This document shows, piece after piece, positions 1-5,112 of a DNA stretch of 5,142 nt. Origin of the DNA: Chlamydiota bacterium. GTDB taxonomy: Bacteria > Chlamydiota > Chlamydiia > Chlamydiales > Rhabdochlamydiaceae. Location: positions 1-5,142 of the forward strand of contig JABEVM010000207.1 in the NCBI GenBank assembly GCA_013041585.1, read 5' to 3'. Numbering within the stretch: position 1 is the first letter of the stretch; each line of letters opens with the position of its first letter. Both the position numbers and the translations under genes were made by a program. A model generated the notes under the pieces. It saw nothing but the letters and a program-made list of their open reading frames with translations. It was not told the DNA's origin and did not search any database.

Positions 1-123
1 AGGTAATTTGTGAGCTTGTAAAAACTGAAAATATGATTTAATTTGAATTTCAATGAGGTTCGGAAGATCTATAATTTCTTCTTTTTCTCGAAAACTTACC
101 CGGCGCGGCGGCTTTTTAAGCAT
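1..123 (-). CDS. rpoB: RNA polymerase beta subunit, N-terminal fragment (cut by window edge)
   Basis: This is the beginning of the beta subunit of DNA-directed RNA polymerase, which forms much of the catalytic cleft and the rifampicin-binding region. Only 41 codons lie in the window and the frame stays open to the left edge. The peptide starts MLKKPPRRVSFREKEE and continues with DLPNLIEIQIKSY and FLQAHKLP. The D-L-P-N-L-(I/V)-E-(I/V)-Q block is the conserved opening of bacterial RpoB, where the N-terminus enters the protrusion domain. The ATG at 121-123 is preceded by AGGAGC (complement of 131-136) with a 7-nt spacer, which fixes the start. It lies 96 nt after the rplL stop, and a terminator-like hairpin sits in that gap. 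Catalytic regions are outside the window, so nothing can be said about them. The identification rests on the N-terminal motif plus the conserved rplL-rpoB gene order. Confidence 0.93.
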   Translation of the reverse strand, partial: MLKKPPRRVSFREKEEIIDLPNLIEIQIKSYFQFLQAHKLP

Positions 124-162
124 CGAAACAGCTCCTAAAATGACATATTTTAATAAAATTAA

Positions 163-194
163 AGAGCAGAAGTATCTATAAGCACTTCTGCTCT
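163..194 (-). terminator. Attenuator-like hairpin between rplL and rpoB
   Basis: On the reverse strand the arms AGAGCAGAAGT and ACTTCTGCTCT (184-194 and 163-173) form a perfect 11-bp stem. A possible G-U pair extends it inward, leaving an 8-10 nt loop. The stem is followed by the T-rich but interrupted tail TTAATTTTATT. It begins 25 nt after the rplL stop and ends 39 nt before the rpoB start. The position and the imperfect T-tract suggest a partial terminator that lets some polymerase through. That would give more r-protein mRNA than rpoB mRNA, as at the same junction in E. coli. A processing site is the alternative. On the other strand no T-tract follows, so it is not a plus-strand terminator. 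Confidence 0.75.
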
Positions 195-219
195 ACTAAC
201 ACTCGAAAAAAAGGAAGGA

Positions 220-615
220 TTACAGTCCTTTCATCGTAGCTTTTCCACCTGCTTCATTGATCTTCTTGCAGATTTCTTCAGCTTCGGCCTTAGGAGCAGT
301 TTCTTTAATAACTTTTGGAGCTCCCTCGACTAGGTCTTTTGCTTCTTTAAGACCGAGTCCTGTAATTTCTCTTACGACTTTAATGATGCCGATTTTCTTA
401 TCAGCTGCTGCTTCTGTCAAAGTAATTTTAAATTCTGTTGACTCTTCTGCTGCTGGAGCTGCACCTGCAGCTGGAGCTGCGGCCATCATCATAGCTGGCG
501 CTGCTGCTGCTGCTTTAACGCCCCATTTTTCTTCTAGTGCGGCTTTCAATTTAGACATATCAAGCACGCTAAGTTGACTTAAGCTTTCAACGAGTTGTTC
601 TATATTATGACTCAC
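220..615 (-). CDS. rplL: 50S ribosomal protein L7/L12
   Basis: L7/L12 is the multicopy flexible stalk protein of the large subunit; it recruits and stimulates translational GTPases such as EF-Tu and EF-G. At 131 residues it has the usual three parts. The N-terminal dimerisation helices that bind L10 span about 1-34 (MSHNIEQLVESLSQLSVLDM onward). An alanine/proline hinge follows at about 35-57, including a Met triplet at 42-44. The globular domain runs from about 61 to 131, with the hallmark KKIGIIKVVREITGLGLKEA at 73-92 forming the factor-binding helices. The start codon is GTG (613-615), supported by AAGAGG (complement of 623-628) 7 nt upstream; the next in-frame Met, at residue 20, would cut into the dimerisation domain. 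The C-terminus KGL resembles what I recall from Chlamydia. The gene lies 41 nt after rplJ and ends 25 nt before an attenuator-like hairpin. Confidence 0.98.
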   Translation of the reverse strand: MSHNIEQLVESLSQLSVLDMSKLKAALEEKWGVKAAAAAPAMMMAAAPAAGAAPAAEESTEFKITLTEAAADKKIGIIKVVREITGLGLKEAKDLVEGAPKVIKETAPKAEAEEICKKINEAGGKATMKGL

Positions 616-622
616 GGTATTA

Positions 623-628
623 CCTCTT
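623..628 (-). promoter_or_regulatory. Ribosome binding site deciding the GTG start of rplL
   Basis: The reverse strand reads AAGAGG here, followed by a 7-nt spacer and the GTG at 613-615. No ATG is suitably placed, so this site is the main evidence for a non-ATG start. The rest of the 41-nt rplJ-rplL gap is very AT-rich and holds no hairpin that I can see. Confidence 0.7.
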
Positions 629-656
629 CTTGAATAAAAATAAATTTAAAAGTTGA

Positions 657-1172
657 TTATGAACTGCTCTGATTTTTGTTTTCTAAACAGTGCATGACAC
701 TTGTTAGCAAGGCTTCCATTGTAGCTAGTGTTTGCGCCATTGGAGCTTCCAAAAGTCCCAAGAACTGAGCACGCATCGTATCCTTATCAGGCAACTGGGA
801 AATACGTTCTACATCTTCTCCAGAACATAACTTTCCTTCAAAATGGCCTAAAAGAACTTGAATTTGTTCTTCGTTCTCTTTTGCAAGCTTATATAAAGCC
901 TTGGTTACTGCGACTGCTTCTTTATCTGCAAAAACGACACCGATGTGACCGTTTAATGCAGCAATATCAATCGTGATACCAGCAGCTTCCGCTGCTTTAA
1001 TTAAAATCCTCTTTTTTACGACTTCAACTTCTCCGCCCGCTTTACAAATTTCATTTCTAAAATTCGAGCTGAAGTTAGGATTTAAATTTGTATACTTCGT
1101 GACAATAAAGGCAGAAGCATTGTCAATCTTTTCTTTGACGTCATCTAAAAGGAATTGTTTTTCGTCTCTCAT
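657..1172 (-). CDS. rplJ: 50S ribosomal protein L10
   Basis: L10 forms the base of the ribosomal stalk. Its N-terminal domain binds 23S rRNA near L11 and its long C-terminal helix carries the L7/L12 dimers. The protein has 171 residues, normal for the family. It opens MRDEKQFLLDDVKEKIDNAS and continues with the typical alpha/beta RNA-binding domain (VEVVKKRILIKAAEAAG at about 49-65, then GHIGVVFADKEAVAVTKAL). The C-terminal helix LLEAPMAQTLATMEALLTS is the expected L7/L12-binding part, followed by a polar tail ending in three serines. The ATG at 1170-1172 follows AAGGAGT (complement of 1178-1184) with a 5-nt spacer. This Shine-Dalgarno shares bases with the rplA stop at 1183-1185, so translational coupling to rplA is likely. 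The gap to rplA is only 10 nt, leaving no space for a separate L10-binding leader. Confidence 0.96.
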   Translation of the reverse strand: MRDEKQFLLDDVKEKIDNASAFIVTKYTNLNPNFSSNFRNEICKAGGEVEVVKKRILIKAAEAAGITIDIAALNGHIGVVFADKEAVAVTKALYKLAKENEEQIQVLLGHFEGKLCSGEDVERISQLPDKDTMRAQFLGLLEAPMAQTLATMEALLTSVMHCLENKNQSSS

Positions 1173-1182
1173 CGTTTACTCC

Positions 1183-1881
1183 TTATAGCTCGATTAAAGA
1201 TTGAACATCAATTTTCAAGCCAGGTCCCATAGTAGAAGACAAAACCATAGACTGAATAAAATGTCCTTTAACGCTAGATGGGCGTGCTCTTGAAATCGCA
1301 GAGAGTAATGTCTGCACGTTTTCAACAAGCTTATCTTTTTGGAAAGAAATCTTTCCTACCAGATTGTTCACGACACCGCTTTTGTCGACTTTATATTCAA
1401 TTTTACCCGCTTTTAATTCCTGTACTGCTTTAGCAATATCGGTGGTTACAGTTCCTGCTTTAGGAGTTGGCATAAGACCTCTTGGTCCTAAGACTTTTCC
1501 AAGTTTTCCTACTTCCCTCATCATATCAGGAGTAGAAACCACAACATCAAAACCAGTCCATCCACCTTTTACTTTCTCAAGAAGATCATCGCTTCCCGCA
1601 AAATCAGCACCAGCATCTAAAGCTTCTTTAAGCTTATCGCCTTTTGCAAATACTGCAACAGTAGTACGCTTTCCAGTTCCATTCGGTAGGGATACTGTTC
1701 CTCGCACTTGCTGATCGGACTTTTTAGGATCGACGGCTGTCTTGAGCGACACTTCCACCGACTGATCAAACTTCACCGGTGGACATTTTTTTAAAATTTC
1801 GACAGCTTCTTCTAGTTTGTAGACTTTCTCTACATCATAGAATTTTGCTATCTCCCGAGTTCTTTTTGATTTTTGCGCCAT
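1183..1881 (-). CDS. rplA: 50S ribosomal protein L1
   Basis: L1 forms the mobile L1 stalk near the ribosomal E site, helps move deacylated tRNA out, and in many bacteria represses its own operon by binding mRNA. The 232 residues match the bacterial norm. Visible family blocks are TREIAKFYDVEKVYKLEEAV at the start, VRGTVSLPNGTGK at 59-71, the domain II segment with FDVVVSTPDMM (111-121), and the signature GKLGKVLGPRGLMPTPKAGT at 125-144. Domain I returns at the end with ARPSSVKGHFIQS and STMGPGLKID. The ATG at 1879-1881 lies 8 nt after the rplK stop. Its ribosome binding site AAGGAAA overlaps the rplK TAA (1890-1892), so rplK and rplA are probably translationally coupled. I could not recognise an L1 operator upstream. 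Confidence 0.98.
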   Translation of the reverse strand: MAQKSKRTREIAKFYDVEKVYKLEEAVEILKKCPPVKFDQSVEVSLKTAVDPKKSDQQVRGTVSLPNGTGKRTTVAVFAKGDKLKEALDAGADFAGSDDLLEKVKGGWTGFDVVVSTPDMMREVGKLGKVLGPRGLMPTPKAGTVTTDIAKAVQELKAGKIEYKVDKSGVVNNLVGKISFQKDKLVENVQTLLSAISRARPSSVKGHFIQSMVLSSTMGPGLKIDVQSLIEL

Positions 1882-1889
1882 GTTTCCTT

Positions 1890-2318
1890 TTATCCTTCGA
1901 CTATATCAACACCCATAGACCGTGCTGTTCCCATCACAAGTCTCATAGCTGCTGCTTCTGATCCGACTCTCATGTCCGGATACTTTTGTTTTACAATTTG
2001 CTTTACCTGAGTGTGTGTCATACGACCCACTTTCTCTCGGTTAGGCACTTTTGAACCAGACTGCAATCCCAGTGTTTTAAGAATCATTCTTGAAACAGGA
2101 GGTTGCTTGGTTTCAAATGTGAAAGTTTTATCGGCATAGACATAAATTAACACCGGTAAAACATCTCCAGCCTTATCTTGCGTTTTTGCATTAAATTCTT
2201 TACAAAACGCCATGATGTTCACACCTGCAGAACCAAGAGCTGGTCCTATAGGAGGAGCTGGGTTGGCTTTTCCAGCTGGGATCTGAAGTTTAATAATTTT
2301 TACTAATTTCTTTGCCAT
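1890..2318 (-). CDS. rplK: 50S ribosomal protein L11
   Basis: L11 binds the GTPase-associated centre of 23S rRNA (helices 43/44). It works with the L10-L7/L12 stalk in factor-dependent GTP hydrolysis, and it is the site of thiostrepton action and a partner of stringent-response factors where these exist. The 142 residues are full length. The N-terminal domain carries LQIPAGKANPAPPIGPALG (11-29), including the proline pair 22-23 near which thiopeptide-resistance changes map in other bacteria, then AGVNIMAFCKEFNAKT. The C-terminal RNA-binding domain includes SGSKVPNREKVGRMTHTQVKQI and GTARSMGVDIVEG. The ATG at 2316-2318 is 19 nt after the nusG stop. The only Shine-Dalgarno candidate is a short GAGAG about 5 nt upstream, weaker than those of rplA and rplJ. 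No residue known to be essential seems missing. Confidence 0.98.
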   Translation of the reverse strand: MAKKLVKIIKLQIPAGKANPAPPIGPALGSAGVNIMAFCKEFNAKTQDKAGDVLPVLIYVYADKTFTFETKQPPVSRMILKTLGLQSGSKVPNREKVGRMTHTQVKQIVKQKYPDMRVGSEAAAMRLVMGTARSMGVDIVEG

Positions 2319-2337
2319 TTTACTCTCACTAAAAAGA

Positions 2338-2883
2338 TTATTGTGCTACGTCGGATGGCAATTGTTCAATTTGCCAAAATTCTAAATCATCTACTCTCGT
2401 ATCTCTTCCGAAAATCGAAACAAGAACACTTACACGTCCCTTATCATGGAAGACTTCCGTTACAGAACCTGTAAAGTTGACAAAAACTCCGTCAGTAATT
2501 TTAACTTTATCGCCAATTGCAATGTTATGCTTTTGGACAACATCATCCTTCTTCTGCTGAAGTTCATTCAAAATCTGTTCGACTTCTTTGTCAGAAAGAG
2601 CCGCAGGCTTCTCCCCACCTAGAAACTCGAGAACTCCGTTCGTATTTTTTACGTACATCCAGGAGTCATCAGTCAGAATCATTTTTACAAGAATATACCC
2701 AGGCCAAAGTCTCTTTTCGCTTACTTTTTGTTGTCCGCGCTTCACTTCGGCGACATTCTCTGTAGGAACAAGGATTTCAGCGACTAAATCAGCCATACCT
2801 TGAGCCTCACGATTGTCCTCTAAGGCTTTTTTAACCTTTTTCTCCTGACTAGACATGACTTGTATTACATACCACTTGTGCAT
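2338..2883 (-). CDS. nusG: Transcription elongation/antitermination factor NusG
   Basis: NusG binds RNA polymerase through its N-terminal NGN domain, suppresses pausing in many bacteria, and contacts Rho or the ribosome through its C-terminal KOW domain. The 181-residue protein has the NGN start MHKWYVIQVMSSQEKKVKKA, then WPGYILVKM at 60-68 and NTNGVLEFLG at 80-89. A Lys/Gln-rich linker (about 99-118) follows. The KOW domain spans about 124-180, with GDKVKITDGVFVNFTGSV and RVDDLEFWQIEQL near the end. The length and domain plan are those of ordinary NusG rather than RfaH-like paralogues. The ATG at 2881-2883 lies 18 nt after the secE stop. A run of seven T and then GGGGC precedes it, so the ribosome binding site is only a G-rich stretch. 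The secE-nusG-rplK order is standard across bacteria. Confidence 0.98.
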   Translation of the reverse strand: MHKWYVIQVMSSQEKKVKKALEDNREAQGMADLVAEILVPTENVAEVKRGQQKVSEKRLWPGYILVKMILTDDSWMYVKNTNGVLEFLGGEKPAALSDKEVEQILNELQQKKDDVVQKHNIAIGDKVKITDGVFVNFTGSVTEVFHDKGRVSVLVSIFGRDTRVDDLEFWQIEQLPSDVAQ

Positions 2884-2901
2884 GATGCCCCAAAAAAAGC
2901 T

Positions 2902-3150
2902 TTATCCAAAAATAAGATGCATAAAAAAACTGAACCCGTTTAATACGCCCTTGATCAAAAGATCAACGAGGTAAATACCCAATCCAAAAAGAAAAGTTGA
3001 GTAAACAACAACTTTGGTACAAAGCACGAGTTCTGGCTTTGTAGTCCATGCTACTTTCTTCAATTCTTCTTTCAATTCACTAAGATAAGAAAAAGACTTC
3101 TTCTTGCTTACCTCTGATACTTGGACTGTTGGTCTAGCTTTTACATTCAT
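2902..3150 (-). CDS. secE: Preprotein translocase subunit SecE
   Basis: SecE clamps the SecY channel and is essential for Sec-dependent export across the inner membrane. This is the short, single-span form, 82 residues, with no extra N-terminal helices like those of E. coli SecE. A polar, lysine-containing N-terminus (1-19) leads into the amphipathic surface helix SYLSELKEELKKVAWTTKPE (21-40). This contains the family pattern of acidic and basic residues followed by V-x-W-T/P. A hydrophobic membrane segment follows at about 42-67 (VVVYSTFLFGLGIYLVDLLI). A second moderately hydrophobic tail, GFSFFMHLIFG, closes the protein. The ATG at 3148-3150 is 33 nt after the 3' end of tRNA-Trp. The nearest purine-rich sequence (AAGAGT) is about 14 nt upstream, too far for an ideal Shine-Dalgarno, so initiation may be weak. 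Identification relies on the helix motif plus its position before nusG. Confidence 0.95.
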   Translation of the reverse strand: MNVKARPTVQVSEVSKKKSFSYLSELKEELKKVAWTTKPELVLCTKVVVYSTFLFGLGIYLVDLLIKGVLNGFSFFMHLIFG

Positions 3151-3183
3151 GAAATTACAAATGAACTCTTACAATGTTTTCAT

Positions 3184-3256
3184 CGAGTGCGGAGGGATTC
3201 GAACCCCCGACCGGCGACTTTGGAGATCGCTGCTCTACCAGCTGAGCTACACACCC
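3184..3256 (-). tRNA. tRNA-Trp (anticodon CCA)
   Basis: A full 73-nt cloverleaf can be folded on the reverse strand. The acceptor is GGGTGTG/CGCACTC with two G-U pairs, and the D stem is GCTC/GAGC. The anticodon stem is GCGAT/GTCGC around the loop CTCCAAA, giving CCA at 34-36. The T arm is GGGGG-TTCGAAT-CCCTC. U8, A9 and the discriminator G73 (position 3184) agree with a bacterial tRNA-Trp. The 3' CCA is not encoded; the sequence continues ATGAAAAC, so a CCA-adding enzyme is needed. It lies 12 nt after a hairpin that follows tuf and 33 nt before secE. It is therefore probably cut out of the tuf-secE transcript. Confidence 0.97.
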
Positions 3257-3267
3257 TCGCTTATACT

Positions 3268-3295
3268 TCGGTGAACTTTTTTCAAAGTTCACCGA
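3268..3295 (-). other. Strong GAAA-tetraloop hairpin between tuf and tRNA-Trp
   Basis: Read on the reverse strand, arm TCGGTGAACTTT, loop GAAA and arm AAAGTTCACCGA form a perfect 12-bp stem closed by a GNRA-type tetraloop. It starts 17 nt after the tuf stop codon and ends 11 nt before the first base of tRNA-Trp. No T-tract follows (the next bases are AGTATAAGCG), so it does not look like a simple intrinsic terminator. More likely roles are a 3' stabiliser of tuf mRNA or a processing signal that works with RNase P cleavage at the tRNA. A weak terminator cannot be excluded. Confidence 0.75.
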
Positions 3296-3312
3296 TAATC
3301 CTTCTTCAACAA

Positions 3313-4497
3313 TTACTGAAGAATTTTAGTAACGGTTCCAGCTCCAATAGTTCTGCCACCTTCACGAATCGCAAAACGCATTCCTTCTTCCATTGCGATA
3401 GGATGAATAAGCTCACCAGTAAGCTCAATGTTATCTCCAGGCATCACCATCTCAACACCTTCTGGAAGAGTTACAGTTCCTGTTACGTCCGTTGTACGGA
3501 AGTAGAACTGTGGACGATATCCAGAGAAGAATGGCTTATGCCTTCCACCTTCTTCTTTTGTCAAAACGTAAATTGTCCCTTTGAATTTTGTATGAGGAGA
3601 GCAACTTCCAGGCGCTGCTAAAACCATTCCACGCTCGATATCACCTTTCTCAACACCGCGTAGGAGAATACCAACGTTTTCTCCTGCTCTAGCTTCATCA
3701 AGAACTTTGTTGAACATCTCAAGGCCTGTTGCAACAGTTTCTTTTGTAGGACCGATACCAACGAGTTGAAGTTTATCATTCGTCTTTACAACCCCTTTCT
3801 CTACACGACCTGTAGCCACAGTTCCACGTCCAGAAATGGAGAACACGTCTTCCACTGGCATAAGGAAAGGTTTATCAGTTTCGCGTACTGGTGTTGGGAT
3901 CTTTTCGTCGACTGTCTTCATAAGAAGCTCAATCGCTTTTACATATTCTGCATCGCCTTCAAGAGCTTTTAAAGCTGATCCACGGATGATCGGAACATCT
4001 TTATAACCTTTTGCTTCGAGAAGCTCAGTTAGTTCCATTTCAACGAGTTCAACGAGCTCTTCGTCACCCTTGCCGATCATGTCCATCTTGTTTAAGAATA
4101 CAACAATGTTTGGTACTCCAACTTGACGAGCAAGCAAAATATGCTCTTTCGTCTGAGGCATAGCACCGTCTGTCGCAGCCACAACCAGAATCGCTCCGTC
4201 CATCTGCGCAGCACCCGTAATCATATTCTTTACGTAGTCAGCGTGACCTGGGCAGTCCACGTGAGCATAGTGTCTTGCATCTGTTTCGTATTCTACGTGA
4301 GTAGAGTTAATCGTAATACCACGTGCCTTTTCTTCAGGTGTGTTATCGATTGAAGCGTAGTCGCGAAATTTCGCTCCGCCTTTAGAAGCTAACACTTTCG
4401 TGATAGCAGCTGTTAATGAAGTTTTTCCGTGGTCCACATGTCCAATTGTACCAATATTGACGTGTGGCTTCGTTCTTTTGAATGCTTCTTTTGCCAT
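3313..4497 (-). CDS. tuf: Elongation factor Tu
   Basis: EF-Tu is the GTPase that brings aminoacyl-tRNA to the ribosomal A site. All G-domain motifs are present in the 394 residues. G1 is GHVDHGKT at 19-26 and the switch I sequence RGITI has Thr62. DCPGH at 81-85 includes the catalytic His85. NKMD at 136-139 (a Met where many have Cys, Val or Ile) and SAL at 174-176 complete the set. Domain 2 follows from about 210 (FSISGRGTVATGRVEKG) and domain 3 from about 302, with GGRHKPFFSGYRPQFYFRTT and the end GMRFAIREGGRTIGAGTVTK. Length and sequence fit chlamydial EF-Tu as I remember it. The ATG at 4495-4497 has a strong GGAGGG (complement of 4505-4510) 7 nt upstream. The gene sits between tRNA-Thr and tRNA-Trp, so tRNA processing probably sets its mRNA ends. 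A TATACT element at 4521-4526 could be a -10 box but has no convincing -35. Confidence 0.99.
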   Translation of the reverse strand: MAKEAFKRTKPHVNIGTIGHVDHGKTSLTAAITKVLASKGGAKFRDYASIDNTPEEKARGITINSTHVEYETDARHYAHVDCPGHADYVKNMITGAAQMDGAILVVAATDGAMPQTKEHILLARQVGVPNIVVFLNKMDMIGKGDEELVELVEMELTELLEAKGYKDVPIIRGSALKALEGDAEYVKAIELLMKTVDEKIPTPVRETDKPFLMPVEDVFSISGRGTVATGRVEKGVVKTNDKLQLVGIGPTKETVATGLEMFNKVLDEARAGENVGILLRGVEKGDIERGMVLAAPGSCSPHTKFKGTIYVLTKEEGGRHKPFFSGYRPQFYFRTTDVTGTVTLPEGVEMVMPGDNIELTGELIHPIAMEEGMRFAIREGGRTIGAGTVTKILQ

Positions 4498-4504
4498 TAT
4501 ACTA

Positions 4505-4510
4505 CCCTCC
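4505..4510 (-). promoter_or_regulatory. Strong Shine-Dalgarno of tuf
   Basis: GGAGGG on the reverse strand, 7 nt before the tuf ATG, is the closest match to the anti-Shine-Dalgarno complement in the window. This agrees with the high expression expected of EF-Tu. Confidence 0.8.
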
Positions 4511-4552
4511 GTTAGGCACCAGTATATAAATTGATGATTTGAGTTCTCTTTT

Positions 4553-4624
4553 TGCCCAGAATAGGAATCGAACCTACGGCCGCTTGCTTACCATGCAAGT
4601 GCTCTACCACTGAGCTACCTGGGC
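4553..4624 (-). tRNA. tRNA-Thr (anticodon GGT)
   Basis: A 72-nt cloverleaf folds on the reverse strand. The acceptor is GCCCAGG/TCTGGGC with one G-U pair at its base, and the D stem is GCTC/GAGC. The anticodon stem CTTGC/GCAAG holds the loop ATGGTAA, giving anticodon GGU (reads ACC and ACU). The T arm is GTAGG-TTCGATT-CCTAT. U8, A9 and discriminator A73 (position 4553) are present. No CCA is encoded; the tRNA is followed by AAAAGAG. It stands 101 nt after infA and 55 nt before tuf. The same tRNA-Thr-tuf adjacency is known from thrT-tufB in E. coli. The transcript is probably shared with tuf. Confidence 0.97.
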
Positions 4625-4667
4625 GTTCCTATACTTGCACATTAAAAGCCACTAAGCTTATTCTGCT

Positions 4668-4715
4668 GAGAAAATAAAAACAACACCTTTTCTTCATTCG
4701 CATTGATATTTTCTC
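4668..4715 (-). repeat. AT-rich inverted repeat between infA and tRNA-Thr
   Basis: GAGAAAATA (4668-4676) and its exact reverse complement TATTTTCTC (4707-4715) are separated by 30 nt. The 101-nt infA to tRNA-Thr gap holds no other clear element. The stem would be only 9 bp, rich in A-T pairs and closed by a long loop. On the reverse strand it is not followed by a T-tract. It may be chance in AT-rich DNA or a weak structure in the infA 3' region. Confidence 0.3.
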
Positions 4716-4725
4716 GTCTACGACC

Positions 4726-4944
4726 CTATCTCTGGCGATATATAATCCGCGCTTTCGTCAAGTCATAAGGAGACATTTCCACGGTTACGACATCCCCGAC
4801 CAGAACGCGTATATTTCTCATACGCATCTTGCCGCAGAGGTGGGCCATGACATGCATCCCATTAGCTAGAGCCACCCTAAACGACATGTTAGGCAAAAGC
4901 TCTTCTATGGTTCCTTCGATCTTAATAGTATCTTCTTTGGGCAT
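4726..4944 (-). CDS. infA: Translation initiation factor IF-1
   Basis: IF-1 binds the A site of the 30S subunit and, with IF-2 and IF-3, controls correct initiation. The 72 residues form a single OB-fold (S1-like) domain, exactly the usual size. Family blocks visible are KEDTIKIEGTIEELLPNMSF at 3-22, FRVALANG (22-29), AHLCGKMRMRNIRVLVGD (34-51) and a C-terminus PYDLTKARIIYRQR. The ATG at 4942-4944 gives the canonical start MPKEDTIKIEG. The stop is TAG, unlike the TAA of the other complete genes. No Shine-Dalgarno can be seen: the 20 nt upstream are T-rich (CTATTTTTGTTTTACGT). It is the first gene of the block, about 32 nt below the predicted start of its own promoter. Confidence 0.98.
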   Translation of the reverse strand: MPKEDTIKIEGTIEELLPNMSFRVALANGMHVMAHLCGKMRMRNIRVLVGDVVTVEMSPYDLTKARIIYRQR

Positions 4945-4982
4945 ACGTAAAACAAAAATAGAATTGTAGCAGAATACCGTAC

Positions 4983-5012
4983 ATGAAACCGTATCTATGT
5001 GATTACTGTCAA
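4983..5012 (-). promoter_or_regulatory. Probable infA promoter (sigma-70 type)
   Basis: On the reverse strand a perfect -35 box TTGACA (5007-5012) is followed, after 18 nt, by TTTCAT (4983-4988), a four-of-six match to TATAAT. Transcription would begin near 4976, giving a leader of roughly 32 nt before infA. A better -10-like sequence, TACAAT, occurs at 4963-4968, but it has no -35 at proper distance and would leave a leader of only about 12 nt. The strong -35 and the position immediately upstream of the first gene support the call; the -10 is the weak part. Confidence 0.5.
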
Positions 5013-5049
5013 GGGATTTTAAAACTTTTTTGCTTTATGGGGATTTTTC
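5013..5049. other. Spacer between divergent promoters
   Basis: This AT-rich stretch lies between the left-reading infA promoter and the right-reading promoter at 5050. No gene, hairpin or recognisable operator was seen. It is the natural place for a shared regulatory site, but nothing in the sequence shows one. Confidence 0.35.
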
Positions 5050-5078
5050 TTGAAACTGCTCTACTACTGGTTTATAAT
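5050..5078 (+). promoter_or_regulatory. Consensus-like promoter reading away from infA
   Basis: TTGAAA (5050-5055, five of six to consensus), a spacer of exactly 17 nt, and a perfect TATAAT (5073-5078) lie on the plus strand. Transcription would start near 5085 and leave the window to the right. It is the best sigma-70-type promoter in the window and the main sign of a divergent gene beyond the edge. Confidence 0.6.
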
Positions 5079-5112
5079 AAGCCACCAACTTATAAAGAAA
5101 TATATAACAAAT

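Noticed and set aside
257..577. Plus-strand open frame antisense to rplL, with an Ala-rich hydrophobic translation
   Set aside because: It mirrors the GC-rich alanine hinge of L7/L12. It has no ribosome binding site and does not resemble a known family.
1364..1714. 116-codon plus-strand open frame antisense to rplA
   Set aside because: It lies wholly within a clear, conserved rplA and has no upstream signals; it is a shadow frame.
2319..2337. L1-binding operator in the nusG-rplK gap
   Set aside because: The gap is 19 nt and I could not find the two-strand internal-loop motif that mimics the L1 site in 23S rRNA. An operator partly within nusG would need a covariance-model search.
2892..2898. 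Seven-A run (T7 on the reverse strand) between secE and nusG as a terminator tail
   Set aside because: No stable hairpin precedes it on the reverse strand, and nusG begins just after it, so a terminator is unlikely.
3169..3183. Four-codon mini-frame MKTL directly after tRNA-Trp, before secE
   Set aside because: Its ATG abuts the tRNA 3' end, so it would lack a ribosome binding site after processing. Such a short frame is expected by chance.
3121..3621. 166-codon plus-strand open frame overlapping secE start, tRNA-Trp and the end of tuf
   Set aside because: Its peptide RRDSNPRPATLEIAALPAELH is the well-known artefact of translating the complement of a tRNA gene. The rest is antisense to tuf, so it is not a gene.
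4628..4656. Possible promoter for tRNA-Thr/tuf (CTTAGT, 17 nt, TATAGG on the reverse strand)
   Set aside because: The spacing is right but the -35 box matches consensus poorly and the -10 is imperfect. The start would fall almost at the first tRNA base. Read-through from infA is as likely.
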